From NCBI RefSeq assembly GCF_003008615.1, contig NZ_CP027657.1, positions 3,534,001 through 3,598,000 on the forward strand: DNA of 64,000 nucleotides, in the 5' to 3' direction. The notes below the pieces were generated by a model that was not told where the DNA came from, searched no databases, and saw only the letters and a list, made by a program, of their open reading frames with translations. Source of the stretch: Pseudomonas mendocina. Lineage in GTDB: Bacteria > Pseudomonadota > Gammaproteobacteria > Pseudomonadales > Pseudomonadaceae. A program made the translations under genes and the position numbers. This document shows, one piece after another, positions 1-9,088 of this stretch (the stretch's first letter is position 1; every line of letters begins with the position of its first letter).

Positions 1-2
1 CC

Positions 3-1163
3 TGCGGCGCCGGTCACTCGCGCAAGGAAATCCAGGAGGCCGTGGCCAAGCAACTCGGCACCCTCGATTACTCGCCGGGCTTCCAGTACGGCCATGCGCT
101 GTCGTTCAAGCTGGCCGAGCAGGTCGCCGACCTGATGCCGGGCGAACTCAACCACGTGTTCTTCACCGGCTCGGGCTCCGAGTGCGCCGACACCGCGGTG
201 AAGATGGCCAAGGCCTACTGGCGCCTGAAAGGCCAGGCCTCCAAGACCCGTTTCATCGGTCGTGCCCGTGGCTACCACGGCGTCAACATCGCCGGCACTG
301 CACTGGGCGGCATTGGCGGCAACCGCAAGATGTACGGCCAACTGATGGACGCCGACCACCTGCCGCACACCCTGCAACCGGGCATGGCCTTCACCAAGGG
401 CATGGCCGAGACCGGCGGCGTGGAACTGGCCAACGAACTGCTCAAGCTGATCGAGCTGCACGACGCTTCCAATATCGCTGCGGTGATCGTCGAGCCGATG
501 TCCGGTTCGGCCGGTGCCATCGTGCCGCCGGTGGGCTACCTGCAACGCCTGCGCGAGATCTGCACGCAGCACAACATCCTGCTGATCTTCGACGAAGTGA
601 TCACCGGTTTCGGCCGCATGGGCAAATGGAGTGGCGCGGAGTACTTCGGCGTCACCCCGGATCTGATGAACGTCGCCAAGCAGATCACCAACGGCGCCAT
701 CCCGTTGGGCGCGGTGATCGCCAGCAGCGAGATCTACAACACCTTCATGCAGCAGCCGTCGCCGGAGCACATGATTGAGTTCACCCACGGCTACACCTAC
801 TCGGCACACCCGGTGGCCTGCGCCGCCGGTCTGGCGACTCTGGAGCTGCTCAAGCGCGAGAACCTGATCCAGCAGGCCGCCGAGCTGGCGCCGAAGTTCG
901 AGAACGCCCTGCATGGCCTGAAGGGCGCCAAGCACGTGATCGACATCCGCAACTGCGGTTTGGCTGGCGCATTGCAGATCGCCCCGCGTGACGGCGACGC
1001 CGTGATCCGTCCGTTCGAGGCCGGCATGGCGCTGTGGAAGGCTGGTTTCTACGTGCGCTTCGGTGGCGACACCTTGCAGTTCGGCCCAACCTTTAACGCC
1101 AAGATCGAAGACCTTGACCGCGTATTCAACGCCGTCGGCGACGCCCTCAACGGGATCGCCTGA
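3..1163 (+). CDS. bauA: Beta-alanine--pyruvate aminotransferase, 5' end outside window
   Basis: Class III PLP-dependent omega-aminotransferase that moves the amino group of beta-alanine to pyruvate, giving malonate semialdehyde and alanine. The reading frame is open from base 3, so the true start lies upstream of the window. A GTG at 42 is internal. The Schiff-base lysine is the Lys codon at 678-680 in the motif NVAKQITNG, preceded by the cofactor-binding Asp of IFDEVITGFGRMG. The stop overlaps the next start (TGATGA), so bauA and bauB are translationally coupled. The order transaminase, cupin, CoA-acylating dehydrogenase matches the beta-alanine operon of P. aeruginosa, which favours this over other omega-transaminases. 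Confidence 0.9.
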   Translation, partial: CGAGHSRKEIQEAVAKQLGTLDYSPGFQYGHALSFKLAEQVADLMPGELNHVFFTGSGSECADTAVKMAKAYWRLKGQASKTRFIGRARGYHGVNIAGTALGGIGGNRKMYGQLMDADHLPHTLQPGMAFTKGMAETGGVELANELLKLIELHDASNIAAVIVEPMSGSAGAIVPPVGYLQRLREICTQHNILLIFDEVITGFGRMGKWSGAEYFGVTPDLMNVAKQITNGAIPLGAVIASSEIYNTFMQQPSPEHMIEFTHGYTYSAHPVACAAGLATLELLKRENLIQQAAELAPKFENALHGLKGAKHVIDIRNCGLAGALQIAPRDGDAVIRPFEAGMALWKAGFYVRFGGDTLQFGPTFNAKIEDLDRVFNAVGDALNGIA

Positions 1164-1456
1164 TGAGCGAGCGCGCGAAGGCCGTCGCCACGGTTCAGCT
1201 CGACACCGACAAGGTCATCGTCACCGAGTGGCGCTTCGCCCCCGGTGCCGAGACCGGCTGGCATCGCCACGGCATGGAATATGTCGTGGTACCGGTCACC
1301 AACGGTGAGTTGCTGTTGGAGACGCCCGAGGGCGAGCGGCGTGCACCACTGGTGCTCGGTCAGAGCTACACGCGGCAGATCGGTACCGAGCACAATGTGA
1401 TCAACCCGTGCGCGCACGAAGTGGCCTTCATCGAAATCGAGCTGAAAGCTTCATGA
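1163..1456 (+). CDS. bauB: Small cupin protein of beta-alanine operon
   Basis: Single-domain cupin of 97 aa. The first cupin motif is visible as WHRHGMEYVVVPV near residues 33-45, and a second beta-barrel half follows. It lies between bauA (overlap of one base, TGATGA) and bauC, the position of bauB in P. aeruginosa. The biochemical role of BauB is not well defined. It may help handle the reactive malonate semialdehyde, but that is inference. About 145 bases without an obvious gene separate it from bauC. Confidence 0.8.
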   Translation: MSERAKAVATVQLDTDKVIVTEWRFAPGAETGWHRHGMEYVVVPVTNGELLLETPEGERRAPLVLGQSYTRQIGTEHNVINPCAHEVAFIEIELKAS

Positions 1457-1601
1457 CCGTGCGGGCACGCGCGCAGGCGCTGACTGCAGCGCCGGCGTTA
1501 CAGTCGGCACTGCCGTGGCCCCCAATGACAATCTGGCGCTCAGGCGCCGCTGCGGGAGCGTCCCGCCAACCCCTTTCCGTTCCAGCGAGCAGAGAATAAC
1601 C

Positions 1602-3098
1602 ATGAGCACAATCAAGCATCTGATCAACGGCGAACTGGTTGCCGGTAGCGGCCGCACCGCCCCGGTGTACAACCCGTCCACCGGTGATTCCACCACCCAG
1701 GTCGGTCTGGCCGACCGCGCTACCATGCAACTGGCCATCGACGCTGCCAAGGCTGCCTACCCGGCCTGGCGCAACACCCCGCCGGCCAAACGCGCGCAGA
1801 TCATGTTCCGCTTCAAACAACTGCTGGAGCAGAACGAGAATGAAATCGCCGCACTGATCAGTGCCGAGCATGGCAAGACCATCGAAGACGCCGTTGGCGA
1901 GCTCAAGCGCGGTATCGAGAATGTCGAGTTCGCCTGCGCCGCTCCGGAAATCCTCAAGGGCGAATACAGCCGCAACGTCGGCCCGAACATCGACGCCTGG
2001 ACCGACCTGCAGCCGGTCGGCGTGGTTGCCGGCATCACCCCGTTCAACTTCCCGGCCATGGTGCCGTTGTGGATGTATCCGCTGGCCATCGTCTGCGGCA
2101 ACTGCTTCATCCTCAAGCCATCCGAGCGTGACCCGAGTTCTACCCTGTTCATCGCCGAGCTGCTGAACCAGGCTGGTCTGCCCAAGGGCGTGTTGAACGT
2201 GGTCAACGGCGACAAGGACGCGGTCGACGCGTTGATCGAAGCGCCCGAGGTCAAGGCCCTGAGCTTCGTCGGTTCCACGCCGATTGCCGAGTACATCTAT
2301 AGCGAAGGCACCAAGCGCGGCAAGCGCGTACAGGCTCTGGGCGGCGCCAAGAACCACGCCGTGCTGATGCCCGATGCCGATCTGGACAACGCTGTCAGCG
2401 CGCTGATGGGCGCGGCCTATGGCTCCTGCGGCGAACGCTGCATGGCCATCTCCGTGGCCGTGTGCGTGGGCGACCAGATCGCCGACGCGCTGGTCGACAA
2501 GATCGTTCCGCAGATCAAGGCACTGAAGATCGGTGCCGGCACTTCCTGCGGCCTGGACATGGGCCCACTGGTCACCGCTGCTGCGCGTGACAAGGTCAAG
2601 GGTTACATCGACGCCGGTGTCGAGCAGGGCGCCAAGCTGGTGGTCGATGGCCGTGATCTGGTGGTCGCTGGCAACGAGAACGGCTTCTTCGTCGGCGGCA
2701 CCCTGTTCGACCAGGTGACCCCGGAGATGACCATCTACACCGACGAAATCTTCGGTCCGGTGCTGTGCATCGTCCGCGTCGGCAGCCTGGAAGAGGCCAT
2801 GCAACTGATCAACGACCACGAGTACGGCAACGGCACCTGCATCTTCACCCGTGACGGTGAAGCGGCGCGCCTGTTCTGCGACGAGATCGAAGTGGGCATG
2901 GTCGGTGTCAACGTACCGCTGCCGGTACCGGTGAGCTACCACAGCTTCGGCGGCTGGAAGCGCTCGCTGTTCGGCGACCTGCATGCCTACGGCCCGGATG
3001 GCGTGCGTTTCTACACTCGCAAGAAGGCCATCACCCAACGCTGGCCGGCGCGCAAGAGCCACGAGGCCGCGCAGTTCGCCTTCCCCAGCAATGGTTGA
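1602..3098 (+). CDS. bauC: CoA-acylating (methyl)malonate-semialdehyde dehydrogenase
   Basis: Aldehyde dehydrogenase superfamily enzyme of 498 aa, the usual length of the MmsA family. It oxidises and decarboxylates malonate semialdehyde with CoA and NAD to acetyl-CoA, the step after BauA. The NAD-binding region has the motif GITPFNFPAMVPLW (about residues 144-157) and the catalytic cysteine is Cys280 in GERCMA. The start is the ATG giving MSTIKHLING. The frame is open upstream, but that N-terminus is not family-like. Downstream of bauB it is better named bauC than mmsA, since no mmsB is adjacent. A strong hairpin terminator follows. Confidence 0.88.
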   Translation: MSTIKHLINGELVAGSGRTAPVYNPSTGDSTTQVGLADRATMQLAIDAAKAAYPAWRNTPPAKRAQIMFRFKQLLEQNENEIAALISAEHGKTIEDAVGELKRGIENVEFACAAPEILKGEYSRNVGPNIDAWTDLQPVGVVAGITPFNFPAMVPLWMYPLAIVCGNCFILKPSERDPSSTLFIAELLNQAGLPKGVLNVVNGDKDAVDALIEAPEVKALSFVGSTPIAEYIYSEGTKRGKRVQALGGAKNHAVLMPDADLDNAVSALMGAAYGSCGERCMAISVAVCVGDQIADALVDKIVPQIKALKIGAGTSCGLDMGPLVTAAARDKVKGYIDAGVEQGAKLVVDGRDLVVAGNENGFFVGGTLFDQVTPEMTIYTDEIFGPVLCIVRVGSLEEAMQLINDHEYGNGTCIFTRDGEAARLFCDEIEVGMVGVNVPLPVPVSYHSFGGWKRSLFGDLHAYGPDGVRFYTRKKAITQRWPARKSHEAAQFAFPSNG

Positions 3099-3120
3099 GT
3101 GAGGCGAAGCGTTTAACGAA

Positions 3121-3150
3121 AGGCCGGTCGTGAGACCGGCCTTTTTCGTT
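3121..3150 (+). terminator. Rho-independent terminator after bauC
   Basis: Nine-base perfect inverted repeat (AGGCCGGTC / GACCGGCCT) with a four-base loop, followed by a T-rich run. It lies 22 bases after the bauC stop and closes the bau operon. Confidence 0.85.
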
Positions 3151-3267
3151 GGGCTGCCAGATCACCGCTCCAGCGCATATGTTGAGAGCGGGGTGTGCTG
3201 CGTATTGGCTGATACGGACTAAGCGTCACCAACCTATTGCCCGTCAGTGATGCTCCAGGCGATCAAT

Positions 3268-3290
3268 ACGTAGGGTGCGCTGTGCGCACC
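3268..3290. repeat. GTAGGGTGCGC-type palindromic repeat
   Basis: Short palindrome with the core GTAGGGTGCGC followed by GCGCAC. The same core recurs at 14568-14635 and 22913-23001. The rest of 3151-3380, between the bauC terminator and the lipoprotein gene, shows no convincing gene. Confidence 0.6.
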
Positions 3291-3380
3291 GATGTCGGCG
3301 CATCTGCTATCGGCGTACACCGTGCGCGCAGGCATCGAGTGCTACCTGATCGACATCATCAGCTATCGGCTTCCCTTTCG

Positions 3381-3776
3381 TTAGCGGGACAGCCGGTGGT
3401 TCCTGCGCAGGTCGACCAGATCCTGATAGGTACAGGTTTGCGGCTGCGGGCCAGTCAAGTCATAGCAGCGCTGGCCGAAGCCCATCGGCCAGTAAGCGAT
3501 GCCGACCGGAGGCCAGAAAATCGAGGCGACGCGGAAACGTGTCTTCAGGCGGCCACTCTGGATGACATGAGCTTGCTTGTCCTCCAGCCGATAAGGCACG
3601 CCGCCTGCTGCGCCCCACGAAAATGGGCGAGTCTTGACCAGGCCTTCTTTGTGAAGCGCCGGGCGCTCGTTGACGATGAGGGTGCTCTCGCTGGGGAGCT
3701 TGACCCAGGTGGCAGTGGAGCAACCGCTGACGATGAGCGCGGCTGCCAGCATGGCGGCGGACTTGAAGGAAGACAT
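3381..3776 (-). CDS. Hypothetical lipoprotein
   Basis: Predicted protein of 131 aa with a short hydrophobic signal peptide and a lipobox (IVSGC, Cys19), so probably lipid-anchored in the envelope. The mature part is rich in aromatic residues (FWPPVGIAYWPMG) and has two cysteines near the C-terminus that could form a disulfide. I do not recognise the family. It stands alone, convergent to bauC and divergent from the N-acetyltransferase gene. Function unknown. Confidence 0.7.
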   Translation of the reverse strand: MSSFKSAAMLAAALIVSGCSTATWVKLPSESTLIVNERPALHKEGLVKTRPFSWGAAGGVPYRLEDKQAHVIQSGRLKTRFRVASIFWPPVGIAYWPMGFGQRCYDLTGPQPQTCTYQDLVDLRRNHRLSR

Positions 3777-3994
3777 CCGGATTACATCCTTGTCGTGAGT
3801 GCTAAAAAGGGCCGCGTACTATAAAGGCTTATGGCCATTATGGGGTGTCGAATTTCCCCTAAAGAGCTGGGCCCTTGTGCAGCGATAAAGCGAAAGTCCG
3901 TTCGCGGAGTTGGCCTTTTGGCTATCGACCCTATACATATCTCCCCTCGGTCGCCTCTGGTACAACAGCCGGCAGTAGAAAAGGGAGAAGAACA

Positions 3995-4822
3995 ATGACC
4001 GAACCATTCAAGCTGGATCTACACGCATACCTCGAGCGGCTGGGTTATTCATCGGCGCCACCTCCCACCCTCGACACCCTGCGCGACCTGCAGGCACGGC
4101 ATACCGCCGAATTTCCCTTCGAAACCTTGTCGACCATGCTGCGCGTGCCGGTCGAAGTCGAACCCGCAGCGATTCAAGACAAGCTGCTGCGCCAGGGGCG
4201 TGGCGGTTACTGTTTCGAACTCAACCGCCTGTTTCTCCTGCTGCTGCAGGCGCTGGGTTTCGACGCACGCGGGCTGACAGGGCGCGTGGTCATGGGCGGG
4301 CCGGAAGATGCCTTGCCGGCGCGCACCCATATGCTGGTGCTGGTGACCTTGGATGGCGTGCGCTACATCACTGATGTCGGCTTCGGCGGCATGGTGCCGA
4401 CGGGCCCCTTGCTGCTCGACAGCGAGGCCGAACAGGCCACCCCACATGAGCCTTATCGCCTCACACTGGTCGATGGCACCTACACCCTGCGCGCGCTGGT
4501 GGCCGGTAGCTGGCGGGCGATGTACGTGTTCGATCTGCAGAAGGTGGCGGATATCGATTACGTGGTCGGTAACTGGTACGTGTGCACCCATCCGGATTCC
4601 CCCTTCCTCGGCCAGATGATCGCCGCGCGCACCGGCCCAGGCTTGCGCAAGACCCTGAATAACGGCAGCTTCGCCATCCACCGCCTGGGGCAGGCGAGTG
4701 AGCGGGTGCAGTTGCAGAGTGTCGATGAGGTACTGAGGGTGTTGCGCGAGGAGTTTGGTATTCAGGTACCGGAGCGTCCTGAACTACGCGAGATCGTCGA
4801 GCGGTTGATTGCGGGGGCATAA
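3995..4822 (+). CDS. nat: Arylamine N-acetyltransferase
   Basis: Acetyl-CoA-dependent N-acetyltransferase of 275 aa, the normal size for the bacterial NAT family. It transfers acetyl groups to arylamines and hydrazines through a cysteine thioester. The catalytic triad is visible: Cys73 in RGGYCFELN, His112 in ARTHML and Asp127 in ITDVGFGG. The start is the ATG after AAGGGAGAAG; the open frame upstream is not conserved in character. It appears monocistronic, with a REP element about 70 bases downstream. Confidence 0.93.
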   Translation: MTEPFKLDLHAYLERLGYSSAPPPTLDTLRDLQARHTAEFPFETLSTMLRVPVEVEPAAIQDKLLRQGRGGYCFELNRLFLLLLQALGFDARGLTGRVVMGGPEDALPARTHMLVLVTLDGVRYITDVGFGGMVPTGPLLLDSEAEQATPHEPYRLTLVDGTYTLRALVAGSWRAMYVFDLQKVADIDYVVGNWYVCTHPDSPFLGQMIAARTGPGLRKTLNNGSFAIHRLGQASERVQLQSVDEVLRVLREEFGIQVPERPELREIVERLIAGA

Positions 4823-4892
4823 AAGGGAAGGCCGGCTGGCATCACCGACTTTTGGTGAGAGGGCTTTAGCCGCGACCTGAAGCCGGCCCCGT

Positions 4893-4923
4893 CTGTAGGA
4901 GCGGCTTCAGCCGCGAAAATCGC
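4893..4923. repeat. REP element (GTAGGAGCGGCTTCAGCCGCGA type)
   Basis: Imperfect palindrome with the sequence GAGCGGCTTCAGCCGCG, the most common REP type in Pseudomonas. Related copies in this window lie at 30053-30083, 48128-48190, 62538-62585 and 63440-63517, all between genes. Confidence 0.85.
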
Positions 4924-5090
4924 AGGTGCCAGCGGATCTCAACGATGGCATGCGAGCAGTCCCCTCACCTAATTTAGCGGGGATGGCGCACTCCAACACC
5001 ATTTATGTGTGGTGAAAGTGTCACGCCATAGTCCATCAGGCGATCCGTTGAGCCGGCTCACTCTCCCTACGCGAGTGAGCCGTGGTGCGA

Positions 5091-6602
5091 TCAGGCCAGT
5101 GCCGTGCGCTGTCGACCTTCTACCCGACGCTTCAACGCCGCGCCTTCGACGATCTCCAGTCCGCCGCCCTGGGCGCGGGCGGAGCGGCCCCAGTCTTCCA
5201 GCAGTTCCATGCAGGCATGGTCGATATAGCTGACCCGTGCCAGGCTCAGGTGCAGGCAAGTACCGGGTTCGACGCTGGCCAGCAGCTTGGCCAGTTGCGG
5301 TACGCGCAGGAAGGTGGCGGCGCCGCTCATGCGCAATTCGGCGCTGTTCGGGCCGGTTGGTACCAGCTTCATGCGCAGGCGCGAGGCATTCCAGACCAGT
5401 TTCAGCAGGGTCAGGGCGAAGCCCACCAGTACGCCGGTCAGCAGGTCGGTGAAGACGATGCACAGCGCCGTGGCGAGGTAGATGAACACCGGGGCGCGTC
5501 CGTACTGGCCGAGGTTGCGCATGGCCTTGGGATCGACCAGTTTGCAGCCGGTGTACACCAGCACTGCGCCCAGGCTGGCCACCGGAATGCTCTGCAGTAC
5601 GCCGGGCAGCAGGGCGACCAGTGCCAGCAGCCAGGCACCGTGGAGGATGGTCGAGGCGCGGCCGCGAGCGCCGGCCTGGACGTTGGCCGAGCTGCGCACG
5701 ATCACGCCGGTCATCGGCAGGGCGCCGACCGCGCCACAGAGCATGTTGCCGATGCCCTGGGCGGACAGTTCGCGGTTGAAGCGCGTCCGCGGGCCGTCGT
5801 GCATGCGGTCTACCGCAGCAGCGGACAGCAGTGTCTCGGCGCTGGCGATAAAGGCCAGGGCCAGTGCCGCGACCAGCAATTGCGGATCGGCCAGGCTGGC
5901 CAGCCCTTGCGGGGTGATCCAGTCGATGGCCTCGCCCAGGTTGGCTGGTAGTTCGACGCGCTTGACCGGCAGTGCCAGCCACAGGCTGGTCAGGGTGGCG
6001 AGCGTCACGCCGACCAGGGCGCCAGGCAGAAAGCGCAGCGGCGCTGGGCGAAAACGCTCCCACAGCCAGATGCTGGCAATGGTACCGAGGCCCACTGCGC
6101 CGGCGATCATGGCATTGCTGCCGAGCAGGCTCAGCGCATCACGTACGGCGCCAGGGAAGGCCAGCAGGTTGTCCAGGCCGGAGGCCTTGGGCGCTGCGTC
6201 GATCATCACGTGCACCTGTGAGAGCACGATGAGGATGCCGATGCCGGCCAGCATGCCGTAGACCACGGCTGGCGCAGTGACACGAAACCAGCCGCCCAGG
6301 CGCAAGGTGCCGGCGACCAGTTGGATCAGGCCGGCCAGCAACAATACCGGGCCAAGTGCGGCAACGCCGTGGGTACGTACCAGCTCGAATACCAGTACGG
6401 CGAGGCCGGCAGCCGGGCCGCTGACTTGTAGCGGTGCACCGGCGAGAAAACCGACTACCAGGCCACCGATGATGCCGGTGATCAGACCCTTGGCGGGCGG
6501 CATGCCGGAGGCGATGGCAATGCCCATGCACAGTGGCAGGGCGACGAGAAAGACCACGATGGACGCTAGTGCGTCCCGTGGCAGTGTGCGAAACACATTC
6601 AT
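5091..6602 (-). CDS. SulP-family anion transporter with STAS domain
   Basis: Inner-membrane SLC26/SulP transporter of 503 aa. About 10-12 hydrophobic segments fill residues 10-400, with the Gly/Pro-rich start ALPLCMGIAIASGMPP typical of the family. A cytoplasmic STAS domain follows (about residues 415-490, with LARVSYIDHACMELL). The beta-carbonic anhydrase gene lies 84 bases upstream on the same strand. SulP proteins paired with carbonic anhydrases often move bicarbonate, so an inorganic-carbon or bicarbonate role is more likely than sulfate uptake. This is inference from context. Confidence 0.87.
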   Translation of the reverse strand: MNVFRTLPRDALASIVVFLVALPLCMGIAIASGMPPAKGLITGIIGGLVVGFLAGAPLQVSGPAAGLAVLVFELVRTHGVAALGPVLLLAGLIQLVAGTLRLGGWFRVTAPAVVYGMLAGIGILIVLSQVHVMIDAAPKASGLDNLLAFPGAVRDALSLLGSNAMIAGAVGLGTIASIWLWERFRPAPLRFLPGALVGVTLATLTSLWLALPVKRVELPANLGEAIDWITPQGLASLADPQLLVAALALAFIASAETLLSAAAVDRMHDGPRTRFNRELSAQGIGNMLCGAVGALPMTGVIVRSSANVQAGARGRASTILHGAWLLALVALLPGVLQSIPVASLGAVLVYTGCKLVDPKAMRNLGQYGRAPVFIYLATALCIVFTDLLTGVLVGFALTLLKLVWNASRLRMKLVPTGPNSAELRMSGAATFLRVPQLAKLLASVEPGTCLHLSLARVSYIDHACMELLEDWGRSARAQGGGLEIVEGAALKRRVEGRQRTALA

Positions 6603-6686
6603 GAGGTGATCTCCTGGCCCGAATTGCGGGCAAAAGCAGCCCGTGCCTGCCCCAACATCCAGTGCAGGCTCGGGGGAACGGGTGGG

Positions 6687-7418
6687 TCAGGCGCTGGCGT
6701 AGCGAGGTTGTGGGGTGGCGCAGGGCTGTTCGTCGCCATCGAGCGCAAGGAAGCTGCCCGATGCGGCGTCGTAGGCGCGGATGTTGCCGCTGTCGATGTC
6801 ATAGACCCAGCCGTGGATCTGCAGTTGGCCGCTGGCCACGCGTGCAGCGACGGAAGGGTGGGTGCGCAGGTGGTCGAGTTGGGCCACCACGTTCTCTTCG
6901 GTCAGTACGCCGAGGGTTTCATGGGCGCTGCCGCAATTGCAGTTGTCCGCCACCACGCTGCGCGCTACCTCGGCATGGCGCAGCCAGGCGCGCACGGTGG
7001 GCATGCCATCGAGGCTGGCCGGGTTGAGCACGGCCTTCATCGCGCCACAGTCGGAATGGCCGCAGAGAATGATGTGCTGCACGCCGAGCGCCAGTACGGC
7101 GTACTCGATGGCGGTGGAGACTCCGCCATTCATCTGCCCATACGGCGGTACCACGTTACCCACGTTGCGGGTGACGAACAGGGTGCCGGGGTCGCTCTGG
7201 GTAATCAGCTCCGGCACGATGCGCGAGTCGGCGCAGGTGATGAACATCGCGCTGGGCGCCTGTGCCGAGGCTAGGCGCTTGAACAGTGCCTGCTGCTGCG
7301 GGTAAACCTCCTGGCGAAAACGCCGAAAGCCCTGCAGCAGTTGTTGCAGGGCGGCCTGGGCGTTGTCCTTGGCGACGGGGCGCAGGGTGTTGCCGGTTCG
7401 GGAAGCGGTTGAGTTCAT
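6687..7418 (-). CDS. Beta-class carbonic anhydrase
   Basis: Zinc enzyme of 243 aa interconverting CO2 and bicarbonate. The ligands are all present: Cys62 and Asp64 in TCADSR, and His121 and Cys124 in CGHSDCGAMK. The chosen ATG follows an AGGAG eight bases upstream; an earlier in-frame ATG adds 24 residues without a family-like sequence. The C-terminal 30 residues (WVYDIDSGNIRAYD) match the usual end of the family. The SulP transporter follows on the same strand, suggesting a two-gene CO2/bicarbonate unit. Confidence 0.93.
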   Translation of the reverse strand: MNSTASRTGNTLRPVAKDNAQAALQQLLQGFRRFRQEVYPQQQALFKRLASAQAPSAMFITCADSRIVPELITQSDPGTLFVTRNVGNVVPPYGQMNGGVSTAIEYAVLALGVQHIILCGHSDCGAMKAVLNPASLDGMPTVRAWLRHAEVARSVVADNCNCGSAHETLGVLTEENVVAQLDHLRTHPSVAARVASGQLQIHGWVYDIDSGNIRAYDAASGSFLALDGDEQPCATPQPRYASA

Positions 7419-7674
7419 CGTTGCATCTCCTGTGATTTTCATCGGTGACGTTCTCGACTGCTGGCCAAACGCCTGTGACCAATCGGTCACTTCCGCTGCA
7501 ACGATAAGGATTCTTACTTAAGCAAAACTGAACGAGAGGCTCTAAAACGCCACTATCGGCCAGTCTGGTGGTGTCCCGCGAGAACCAGCGCTCGCCTTGG
7601 AGCGCGGCGGCTTGTCAGGCCTCGCCGTGCTCGCGAAGATACGGGCTCTCGCCTACTTCCAGGGAAGGTTCCGT

Positions 7675-8403
7675 ATGCGCGCCCCTGTGCTGCTCGCTCT
7701 GTGTCTGTCGCCCGTGCTCGCTGCTGCCGAAGGCACGCTCACTGCCACCGTCGTCCATGCCGACTTTTCTCAGGCCCCGGAAGTGCGTCTGCTGGTGCGC
7801 GTGCTGGATGAGGCTTTTGCTACCGATCAGGAGTCCATCGTCGGCAAATGCCCACTGGCTAGCGAGCCAAGCCAACACCTGGCGCCGAACAGTTGCTTCG
7901 AGGTGAGTATCGACGAGGGCAGTGGCCCACTGCAGCCGATCTATCAGACGTTACTGGCCAAGCCAGAACGCGCCAGCGACCCGATCTACCTGGAACTGGT
8001 TTATCGCAGCCAGCTGCAGCCGCTCTATGGCGACGTCTACAGCCGGCCGAAGGCACGCCTGCGGGTGGAGAGCAATGGTTTCTACAACTGGAATGACGAG
8101 ATGCTCCAGGCGCTGCCGCAGAACGTGATGGCTCTGGGCGGAATCAATGCGCTGGTGTTGGGGGATGCCGATGCGCTGCTCAATGCGGCTTACCGCGAGC
8201 GCCTGCGGCAATTGTCGGACGAGGCCAGTAGCGCCTTGCGCCAGGCGCAGCGTAACTGGATCGCCATGCGTGATGCCGAATGCAAGCCTTACGGCGAGGA
8301 ACAGCCTTATTCGGTGTTCGGCGAATTCAGCTACGACTGCCTGGTGCGCCTGACGCTCGACCGTGCCCGCCAGCTGGCGGTGGTACGCGGTGATCAGAGT
8401 TGA
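7675..8403 (+). CDS. Secreted DUF1311 (LprI-N-like) protein
   Basis: Predicted periplasmic protein of 242 aa. The first 19 residues form a cleavable signal peptide (MRAPVLLALCLSPVLAAAEG). The last 60 residues carry the DUF1311 / lysozyme-inhibitor-LprI N-terminal pattern: an amphipathic helix with QRNWIAMRDAEC, then a second Cys and a helix rich in Arg. The middle part is not recognised. The ATG was chosen because AGGGAAGG lies just upstream and it starts the signal peptide. Function unknown; the domain is often linked to envelope stress or lysozyme interaction. Confidence 0.78.
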   Translation: MRAPVLLALCLSPVLAAAEGTLTATVVHADFSQAPEVRLLVRVLDEAFATDQESIVGKCPLASEPSQHLAPNSCFEVSIDEGSGPLQPIYQTLLAKPERASDPIYLELVYRSQLQPLYGDVYSRPKARLRVESNGFYNWNDEMLQALPQNVMALGGINALVLGDADALLNAAYRERLRQLSDEASSALRQAQRNWIAMRDAECKPYGEEQPYSVFGEFSYDCLVRLTLDRARQLAVVRGDQS

Positions 8404-8640
8404 TCAATGCTCGCCCTTCATCGCGCCGCTGAGGCCGAACATCAGCACCAGCAGGTTGGCGTCTGGTTTGGCGTCGGTTTGCATCTGCTTTCGTAACGGA
8501 GTGGTGGGGCAGGGCTCTACGGCCGTGCAGTCGTGCGCTTCCAATACGCGTGGGCCGGGCTCCTGCCAGGCTGCAGCGGCAATCGCCGTTACGCTGAGGG
8601 CGAGGCCGAGGAACAAACCTCGTGCTATTTCTAATTTCAT
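8404..8640 (-). CDS. Small exported hypothetical protein
   Basis: Protein of 78 aa with a signal-like N-terminus (MKLEIARGLFLGLALSVTAI) and a short mature part with two cysteines in the segment HDCTAVEPCPTTP. The ATG follows AAGGGG eight bases upstream. It is convergent with, and directly abuts, the DUF1311 gene. I recognise no family. The upstream region holds two AlgR-like boxes in inverted orientation (8719-8789), which hints at control by AlgR; that is inference. Confidence 0.6.
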   Translation of the reverse strand: MKLEIARGLFLGLALSVTAIAAAAWQEPGPRVLEAHDCTAVEPCPTTPLRKQMQTDAKPDANLLVLMFGLSGAMKGEH

Positions 8641-9088
8641 TTTTCTAACCCCTTGAAAGCGCTGCCAAACGCTGTTCGCTAAACCTAGATCACCTATCAC
8701 CTTGTCGCTGTCCTGTGCGACGAACGGTTCTTGGTCTCTGTGCGTAAAGTACTTGTGTATCGCTGAAGCTTCGTAAAGAACGGTTCGTCAGAGCTGCGCT
8801 CGATGACTTTTCGCACAGATCCTGGCGTGTAGCTGGCCCCAGCCGGGGCTGTGCTGGGACACGGGCCTTATCGGTTGGTTCAGTAATAGTGTGGGTAACG
8901 ACTTAACGTAACCTTAGGTACCTGTTACAGCGCCTTGTAACAGCCGACCCTGGCAGGGGCAGTTGCCTGAAGCTTGTCCCATTACTGGTGTAAAGGTGCG
9001 AGGTAGAGCCACTTTCTGGTGGGCGCTCTGTGAATGAGGCACGGTGTCGCGATAAATCACTGCCGGCATTGGGCTGGCAGTCGTGTGT
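8641..9088. other. Intergenic region with inverted repeats, no gene seen
   Basis: No credible coding frame on either strand. It holds the AlgR-like inverted pair at 8719-8732 / 8776-8789 and a perfect 8-base palindrome (CTGTTACA / TGTAACAG) at 8922-8943. No clear terminator for the InaA-type gene was found. Confidence 0.6.
8719..8789. promoter_or_regulatory. Pair of AlgR-like boxes in inverted orientation
   Basis: The minus strand at 8719-8728 reads exactly ACCGTTCGTC, the AlgR consensus of P. aeruginosa. The plus strand at 8780-8789 reads ACGGTTCGTC (9 of 10). With flanking bases they make a 14-base inverted repeat with one mismatch, 43 bases apart, upstream of the small exported protein gene. 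Binding is not shown by sequence alone. Confidence 0.45.

Noticed and set aside
4969..6063. 364-codon minus-strand frame overlapping the SulP gene
   Set aside because: Arg/Pro/Gly-rich composition typical of an out-of-frame reading; the SulP frame has clear membrane segments and a STAS domain.
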